A DNA stretch of 64,000 bases from assembly GCA_021442155.1 (NCBI GenBank), contig CM038225.1, forward strand, positions 83,588,925 through 83,652,924. The letters run 5' to 3'. Positions 56,743 to 64,000 of the stretch are shown piece after piece; position 1 is the first letter of the stretch, and each line of letters begins with the position of its first letter. The DNA comes from Cymbidium sinense. Its lineage: Eukaryota; Streptophyta; Magnoliopsida; Asparagales; Orchidaceae. Below the pieces are notes generated by a model that was not told the origin of the DNA, made no database searches, and saw only the letters and a list, made by a program, of their open reading frames with translations. A program made the position numbers and the translations under genes.

Positions 56743-59700
56743 ATTTCCTAATAAAAAATTTGTATTAGCAATAAAATAATTAATATGAGGACAGGTAACA
56801 TTGCAAAATATTTGATTCTATTTCTTACATGTTTGACATGAAACTGAATGAAGAGATTCAAGGTTCAAAAATTATATCAGAGTTGAATTGAAAGTTCAAT
56901 TAAATGATGTAATAAACATAAATTTTATTTATATATGACCTAAATGATATAATGATGATTAAATTATATAAATATATGATCAAAAAATAAATAAAACTAT
57001 ATAATAAAATATAGGTAATACATTTGTGTAGAACTATAATTTTTAAAGCTTCATAACCAAAATAATCACATGCATTAAACTCAAAGCCGGTTCAATATAG
57101 TCAATTCAAACACCCACATGAGTAATCTTCTCTAAACAAAAACTTACTCTGAAAGTATTCATGGCTGCACAAACATAACTTCCTAATCTTATTTTTCTTA
57201 GGCTTAAAAATATTTAATACAATTTTAAAAGTAGCAATATCAACACATAAATCAATTTCCAATAGAAACTGGTTACATAAATATTGGTCAAAAATTCCAA
57301 TAGCAATCAAGAAAATGAAAGAAAGAAAAATGAATTGAATCCAGTTATTCAAACAATCTCCCATCAAAAAGAAGATAAACAATTTGATTTTATGTAAAAT
57401 ACAAATAGCATTTAATAACAAAGCAAGCATGATGTAAGTTTATGTAAATAAATTTTCTATTTGTTTCACAAATATTTTGAAGTTTTTGCTAATTACTAAA
57501 TGACTAGAAAGCATGTTTAAATAAATTTCCATCTTGCAATGTTAATGGTTACTAAGAAGCTTTCTATTAAACTCCCTTACCATAATTGATTCATAAATAA
57601 GTACTGTTACAACATTTTTATTAAACTCACAAACCAGAACTAATGACAGAATCTTCAAATGTTAATAAATATTTAGGTAGAATTTTGTACCTGACTGGCT
57701 ATGTATCTTTCAATATTTTTTGACTTTTGATAGTTTTCAGTACATTGAAATTAAGCTGCTCTATTATCAAATAGTAGTAATGTGTGATACTCTTTTATAG
57801 GCTCTGTTCATTCACAACCGCCAAAAGCCAGAAGTGTTTTATGATATGCTAAAAACTGAATAGGTAAAAAATCTATAGCTGAGAAGAAATTGAAGCACAT
57901 TTACAGGATAATACTATGGTGAAAAGGGAGTTGAGTGATCAATAGAAGAAGAATAATCTCATTACTAGTATATGAATTTAAAATGGTTGTACAAGCTTGA
58001 ATACATCTCATTATGAGTGTTGTAAGGTGTGCCAACCAAAATAATTTGAAATGGCTCAACTCAAAATGTATTTGTTCGTTTATAATAAACTTTTGTCCTA
58101 CTTTCTCTTTAGTGTTTTCCAACTAAGAATTATAATGTGCAGTTTTTAACTGCTAGATTCACTAAAACTAAATTTGAGTTGTATGTATATATATTTATCT
58201 ATCTATCTATCTATAGTAACATACACAATAGACTAAAGATAACACATAAAAATGTTGTGTAAAAAGAATTTCATAGATTATAGTTAACTCCATAAGCTAG
58301 GGAAGAACGATGAAGAAGGATCAAATTATCCCAAGTAGTTGGCATTGCGTGACTGTAAGAAAAGGTAATGTTGTTATTTACCTCACCTATTGTGACATTA
58401 TTTCAACCATCTTTTGTTCTTCTAGTTAAGTGGCAAGAGGAGTGAAAGAAAATGGGGGAAGCAATCCCTTCTAAATTGTAGCCATGCAAGCTATGCCACT
58501 TGACAAAGCTGATATAACTGCTGAAGATTTCACTCATTATAGTTTGGATCATTTAAAAATCATTAATAGTTCACATTATCAGTATACTTGACCTTAAAAC
58601 AAACAGGAAGGCAGTTTTAATTCATGTCATGCTAGGTTGTTTCTTTTAATTTTCTCTGATGTTCAATGTTGTAACAGGTTTGAGGCAAACAAAAATTCAT
58701 GATAAGAAGCAACTGAAGTCCTCCAACTAAACACCATGTGCCATTACTATCAAATTAACGACAAGCACATGCTTATGAGATAAAGAACAAATTAATGCCC
58801 AAGTATAGTGAGAAGGACAAATAGATAAAGAAAAACATGCATGAATTGGCATCTTATGCCGCATTAATCATCAAACACAATACTTGATATCCAGAAGATA
58901 AAAATGATTCAATTAAAACATAATGCCTATCTCAGAAATGGGTCATAAACTTATAACGTAAAATCATATATTAACAAGTAAAAAGCAAAAAGACTAATGG
59001 AATGCCATTTACAGAATCATAATAGGCTAGATCAATTTCTTCCAAGCTGAACAAGGAAGAAATAGTGATAAAAAAGACATTCAAAAAACTAAGAAAATAT
59101 TGATATAGCATCATTTAAAGGTGTTCTTCATTGCCTACAAGCATCAGCTCAAAACTGTAATAAACAACACAATGGCAGGAAACTATCAACTGTTATGAGG
59201 AAATCAGTTATGTTTGGAGAAACATGATAAATCAATAACAACATGAACAAAAATAGAGTATATGATATGACTTTGTCAATGTTGTATGGTTCATCAAATC
59301 ACCACTAACATTTAAATACAATACTATATTCCCACCACCTCAAGTCTCTTTGAATCACAATTGAGACAGACTCATTGCTTGAGAATTACTCCACCATGGT
59401 ATTATATTGATAGTGTTAAACAAAATACTAAAATTAAACTTCAAAGTTAAATCAAACAAATAAGCATCTAAATTATTTCCCTAAATAAGCAATACCTTCA
59501 TATTTATCACACCACTTGGCAGTTTGTAATTTCATATCAACATGAACTTTACGTAAATGCTTTACAAGATATGTACCAGATTTAAAGTAAGATGTTGTTA
59601 GGATATTGATGTAAGATATATATAAGCTTTTACTAGGATAAACTAAAAAATATGGAGAGAATCAATTTTGATAAAATGTTCTTTCATTAATCAAACAAGA

Positions 59701-59953
59701 CTAAACACAATAATGTGTTAAAAAAGAATGAGCATTAAGCTTGAAAAGAAATAGGCCCAAGCTAGTCTGTACAAGCTAACAAACACTTTATAAATGCTGA
59801 AAAAAAACACTCAACTTGTTATCTAAACTACCATTTAAAATAAGCCAATTACAAATAGTAATTAAATCTAATATAATCACTATCTAAGGCATCTGTAATT
59901 TGCTCTCATAACTCTTTCATCTGCTCAGCTCCTTCTTCATCCTGTGTCTCCAA
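56743..59953 (-). other. Non-coding interior of the Harbinger element
   Basis: AT-rich. The longest minus-strand ORFs (57,101-57,430 and 57,901-58,122) are hydrophobic or mixed with no domain I know. A (TCTA) microsatellite lies at 58,181-58,214. Nothing else is recognised. The 3.2 kb separating transposase and GRF gene is long for a Harbinger element and may contain further decayed insertions. Confidence 0.5.
58181..58214. repeat. TA / TCTA microsatellite
   Basis: TATATATATT followed by about four and a half ATCT units. Confidence 0.8.
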
Positions 59954-61271
59954 TTATGTGGTATGTTGACTCGTTTCTAACATTGAGTAGCCCAACTGAT
60001 GTTCAAATGCTTCACGTGGAATAAATGACTGGTCATTGTCGACAATGTTGAACTTAATGTCATGGTGTGATGGGTGACGATGTATATAATTATGTAAAGC
60101 CATTGTAGCTACAACTATTTTAACCTGCTTCTTGAAGGAGTATGCAGGCATATCACATAGAATAACCCATTTCTTCTTCCACACTCTAAAGGCTCGCTCA
60201 ATTACACCACACAATGATGAGTGTCATTTATTAAATAATTCTTTCCTTCCCCTAGTGACTTCGCTGCTCCTTTCAAAATCAAAAATATGATATTTTATTC
60301 TGAAAAAGGCTTCAAGAACCATCATTGCATTGGATAACCAGCATCAACAACGTAATATTTTCCTATTAAATTTGTAATTAGAAGTTGTAAAAAATATTTT
60401 CTTGTAATAAATGGATGATTCGTTCTAGTAATACCTGGAGGAGGCAATGAGAAGTTATTTTCTCTATGTCGTACAACATTATTGAATATGTGACTATCAT
60501 GTGCACTTTCTTCCCATCCATCATTAAAAAAAGTGAAGCACATATTGAAATCACATACTTCAATTACATTCTGTGTAGGTGTGCCACATCAACCAATATA
60601 AGCTACCTTTTTAGTTGAAGGCACACGGGCATCGACATGTGTTCCGTCAATTGCTCCAATACAATCCTACAATAGAATTTGCTGCAAACTTAGGTGATAA
60701 TCAAAATGATAATTTTCAAATAAACTTAGAAATGAAGTATACCTTGAAATATGGCATGTATCAGCAATCATGCGGAATCTCATCAACTATATTCTGGAAA
60801 GTTGAATCTATCATCTTTATAACTTTAGTTGATAAACCTACCAAAGCATTAAGGCCAATAGAGACATATCTGCTTATGGTTTTAGATGAGTGCTAAAATC
60901 GCTCGATTGTCGCCATGATAGATTCATTATGCAATAAAATTTATAGTGTTATGGCCAAGACTTCTATAGTTGTAGTGTAGAAGATCCACAAAGTCCATGT
61001 AAATTTTTTAATTCCTACAACAGGTCAGTGAAAATAATTTGTGACATACGAAACATGTTATGAAATCTCCCTGGGTGCCATGCAAGTAACTCAGTGATCC
61101 ATTTTCACCAATAAATTTGGAAGTCATACATGGAGTCTTGTAAACATAATTCTCATAGTACTCATGTATTAAGCATAATACAGTAACAATCGTAATCATA
61201 GGTTGATCGTCATCATCACTATCCATAACAACAACTAATGACAAAAATATATACATCACTATATTAGTCAT
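59954..61271 (-). pseudogene. PIF/Harbinger DDE transposase with introns, broken
   Basis: On the minus strand. The N-terminal part is at 61,008-61,271 (YKTPCMTSKFIGENG). The helical part near 60,890-60,740 has SKTISRYVSIGLNAL. The catalytic core then follows: IGAIDGTHVDARVP (first Asp at 60,646-60,648), DGWEESAHDSHIF, a probable 75-85 bp intron from CCAG|GTATTA to AATAG|G, then KYYVVDAGYP (second Asp). The C-terminal part at 59,954-60,214 has VIERAFRVWKKKW (catalytic Glu) and FKKQVKIVVATMALHNYI. All three acidic residues are kept, and joining the intron restores the family's usual PPxGKYYxVDAGYP wording. Stops lie after AGYPMQ and near the third block, so it is not functional. It would excise and insert the element at TWA sites. 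Confidence 0.88.
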
Positions 61272-61788
61272 TACATATTAAAGTACTAAACAAAATTCCC
61301 ATAATAACATATGATATATTAGGTACTATTATCATATAATTTCTAAAGAAGTTTAGCTTATAACAGAAACAAGTACATCAAGTAAAAAAGAGCAAACTCT
61401 CTACTACCAGATCATGGAGAAGTTTAAATTTTGACATATTAGAAAACATCTTTTACTAAAGGCAACCTAGCTAAACATCACGTGTTTCAAAATAATAGCA
61501 TATATAATGAACTCTCCATTCAGGTGCCATAGCCACAAAGATCTCTCGCTATTTGCATCTTCAAGTAACCTCGTTGAATATAGATAAAGTAGAATATCTT
61601 CAAAAACTTTAATGATTTTATCTAAAATAGTGATCACCTTAGATAGTGATGGTGGTGCAATTACCTTATTCTCTCTGGAAGTGTATGCACTGACTAACTA
61701 TGATACCCGATGTCAGAGAAATCCAGCACCTCCTTTCTTTTTTTTTTCGACCTCTGACGCGGTGAGCCTAGCATGGTGGATTGGAAAT

Positions 61789-62388
61789 CTATGGCATGTA
61801 GCAATTCATTGTCTGAATCATTTGAACCAGACCTTTGTTCAAAATAATTTTATTCTTGCATAATGTCATCATCTTCTTGATTTGGTGTCCAAGAATGGCA
61901 CCTATGGCAACCACACCACTGAACATGAGATCTAATTTCTCTTCAATTTCAAGGTCTAAGCCGTAATATCTAAATTTCTTCGCATTTGGTAATATCTGTA
62001 AGTACACATGCAATTATGGTTAGATGTTATGTTCATATGAACTTTTTGTGGAGTAATTAGAATGGACAAATTCGTATATAAAATTTACCAGTATCTTTTC
62101 TCACCACCAATCGTCAGATGCGTCAATTGTCTTCTTTGTTGGATCCCATCACAAATCAGTTGATCCTTGTTTAAACTTTTTCCACAATTTCCAATCCTTC
62201 TTCAACTAATCCTATTTATTTTTAAGTTGTGTCCTATTGTCTCCCTTCCAATTATTCCAACCCTCTTTATTAAAATAGGTCATTGGTCTATTACCCAAGT
62301 TTATCTCCTTCAGATAAAGATCACAAAATTTTATTTTCACATCTCTCTCCCAAGTAGCACCTGCTCCACCTTCCTTTGGGTTTCCCAT
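61789..62388 (-). pseudogene. MYB/SANT-like ORF of the Harbinger element
   Basis: Starts MGNPKEGGAGATWERDVKI at ATG 62,388-62,386 and continues with RPMTYFNKEGWNNW and LKKDWKLWKKFKQG, then WDPTKKTIDASDDWW. This is the plant MYB/SANT-like domain usual for the second gene of PIF/Pong-type elements, which acts with the transposase at the element ends. An intron of 93 bp (62,088-61,996, GT...AG) leads into NAKKFRYYGLDLEIEEKLDL and MFSGVVAIGA, the usual C-terminal block. Three in-frame stops lie in the first exon. Same strand as, and upstream of, the transposase. Confidence 0.85.
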
Positions 62389-62791
62389 TTTAAGCTCCTA
62401 TCATTATCACACAAGCGATGAAACCTAGATGAATCAAATAATAGAGGATTGCAATTATTTAATTTGGCTAGACAATGCTAAACATATAACATAACTTATA
62501 GAGAATAGACCATGAGATCTTTAAAACCTGATCAACATCATATTGCATGTGTAATAAGTGAATGCAATTTTTATCAAATTGTAATGTGTACCATAATAAA
62601 GTATCTTAGTTATTGTTCATAATATTTTTTCAAGTTGATGTAAGAATAAAGGGAAGTGATGACTGGTGGAGAAAATTATTACAAAAATTATAGAAGAAAC
62701 TGAGATTTCTTCTCATTCATTTCAAATCTGTTGTAAAAGTGAGAAGTTCCACTTCTTCCACATTGAAGAAGCCAAACAAATAAGCCCTTAA

Positions 62792-64000
62792 ACTCTAATT
62801 CAGAGTTTAGTTTTATAGAGAAAAGAAAAGAATTAAAAAGAAAGTGATCACTTACTTTTGATTGAGAGTTTACAATTACAACAAAGAAGGAAAAGAAGCA
62901 TATTAACTAGATAAGAGATATACAGTAAGGAGCACAACACATTATAAGTTGATAAAACTAAAAAAACATTACAAAAATTCAGATCGAAGTCCAAAAATTT
63001 TAAGATTCATGTTGATTTTTTTAAATTTTATCCTATGAATCCTTCCTTTTTCATCAGATTATGAAGGGAAGGCTTAAAATATTATTTTCCTTCCTCCAGG
63101 TTATTAGCAGCCATAAAGCATGGTTGCCTAAATAGCTAGTATATTATCTAAGAGAAAGTAAGAAAACTAAGGAAGCACTTCTTTTAAGAGTTTAAAGGAA
63201 GTATAACACTAAAAAATAGATTTATATGACATTCTTGAAAGGTCTTGCAACCCAATTTGACCAAGATTTCTCTAGTAATGAGGTTATTAGTAGTTTTTAC
63301 ACTCAAATGGCATGCATGATGGAAAAAACTTTGATATTGATAAAAGAGGAAAATATTCTACTTCAACTCAACTTGATGATTAATTGATAAGGCTCTCGGT
63401 GTTGAAGATAAACCAAAAAAGTTGACCCATGAATGATTCTTCTGAACAAGAAGAAAATGATCAATGTAGCACATCTTGCACTCTGATAGAAAAAAAATAA
63501 TTAGAATTTGAAGACAGATAATGCAAAGATTGTTCATGGGTAGAGGGGTAAACTTAAGAAGATTAAAGAAAAGTATGCAGAATAGGATGAGAGAGAGGGA
63601 AATTCACATGGCTTTACTTGAGGTGAGATACATGACATAATTGAACATATTATTGGTAGGACTTGCTAACTTTTTTTCTATTTTTCCAATATTTAATGCA
63701 CTCATTGTCCTTTAGTTTATTTAGTCTGCAGGAAATGCTCATAAAAAGGAGAAAGAAACAAATGTTCATGATGGATGGGAGCAAATCAGTCATTAGTGGT
63801 ATTTAAGTGCTAAATTTTGTGTGATTTATATTTTTTTAAGAAATGAACAATGAAAATCTTTTCTAGTTGTAAATAACATTAGAAGCTTGATTTTGTATGT
63901 ATAGTACCTTCTACTTGCATTACTTATAACATTGATAAAATGTTTAATTCCATTTTTGTTTTGGATCGTATTACCTTGGAAATGCTTCTAAATGTTATGC
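62792..64000. other. Unassigned AT-rich flank
   Basis: I see no LTR sequence, TIR or protein domain here. A lysine- and glutamate-rich reading region at about 63,400-63,660 is broken by stops in every frame. An inverted repeat AAACTCTAATTCAGAGTTT lies at 62,791-62,809. Confidence 0.5.

Larger units (their letters stand above)
56147..62788 (-). mobile_element. PIF/Harbinger-like DNA element with three genes, decayed
   Basis: Minus-strand gene order: MYB/SANT gene (62,388-61,789), DDE transposase (61,271-59,954), long gap, then a GRF zinc-finger gene (56,742-56,425). Proposed ends are AGGGCCCATTTGG at 56,147 and the complement of AGGGCTTATTTGT ending at 62,788, followed inward on both sides by AAGAAGYRG-rich subterminal sequence. 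The 3-bp flanks TCA (56,144-56,146) and TAA (62,789-62,791) differ by one base; PIF elements duplicate TWA. The transposon class is certain from the genes; the exact ends are less so because the TIR match is short. The copy 2 LTR lies on the left flank only. Confidence 0.75.

Noticed and set aside
63400..63660. Remnant of a host gene (Lys/Glu-rich, Cys-containing reading)
   Set aside because: Stops in all frames within short distance and no recognisable domain; could be chance in AT-rich DNA.

Overview
This window looks like heterochromatic, gene-poor nuclear DNA of a flowering plant. It is AT-rich, and I find no intact host gene, no rRNA gene and no tRNA gene. Nearly every base can be assigned to decayed transposable elements. 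The plant assignment rests on three things. The Ty3-type retroelements carry two RNase H domains (the plant Tat-clade arrangement) and a primer binding site that matches the 3' end of a plant tRNA-Arg. There is a mudrA-type MULE. There is a PIF/Harbinger element with a MYB/SANT gene. I cannot resolve the lineage further.

Layout. (1) 1-17,973: minus-strand Tat-like retroelement 'copy 1', cut by the window edge inside integrase. Its parts run from high to low coordinate: 5' LTR of about 7.56 kb (10,412-17,973), PBS (10,389-10,404), a leader made of about 28 tandem stem-loops (7,983-10,178), then gag, PR, RT, RH, second RH and IN, all broken. (2) 17,974-25,433: 3' UTR and 3' LTR of a related element in the opposite orientation. 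(3) 25,434-37,896: truncated minus-strand LTR and 3'-UTR pieces of the same family (LTR 25,434-29,483; 3' UTR 29,484-32,060; LTR 32,061-34,471; LTR 34,472-35,743; 3' UTR 35,744-37,896). (4) 37,897-47,888: internal region of minus-strand 'copy 2', less decayed than copy 1, with an exact 18-nt tRNA-Arg PBS at 47,861-47,878. (5) 47,889-56,146: partial 5' LTR of copy 2, split by a complete MULE (48,586-52,568) flanked by a 9-bp target duplication. (6) 56,147-62,788: a PIF/Harbinger-like element with a MYB/SANT gene, a DDE transposase gene and, unexpectedly, a small GRF zinc-finger/transmembrane gene, all on the minus strand and all broken. (7) 62,792-64,000: AT-rich sequence I cannot assign.

How the parts relate. 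The simplest history is nested insertion. Copy 1 entered the 3' UTR of the plus-strand element, which had itself entered the LTR that begins at 25,434. The missing halves should therefore lie to the left of this window. The family is unusual in several ways: very long LTRs, a conserved ACGT-core plus TATA-like island, a cluster of W-box-like GGTCAA/TTGACC motifs, AT-rich 175-bp tandem repeats that vary in number between LTRs, and a leader built of stem-loops whose stems change sequence while still pairing. All coding regions have stops, frameshifts or lost catalytic residues, so none is called as a functional gene. All homology statements were made by eye.
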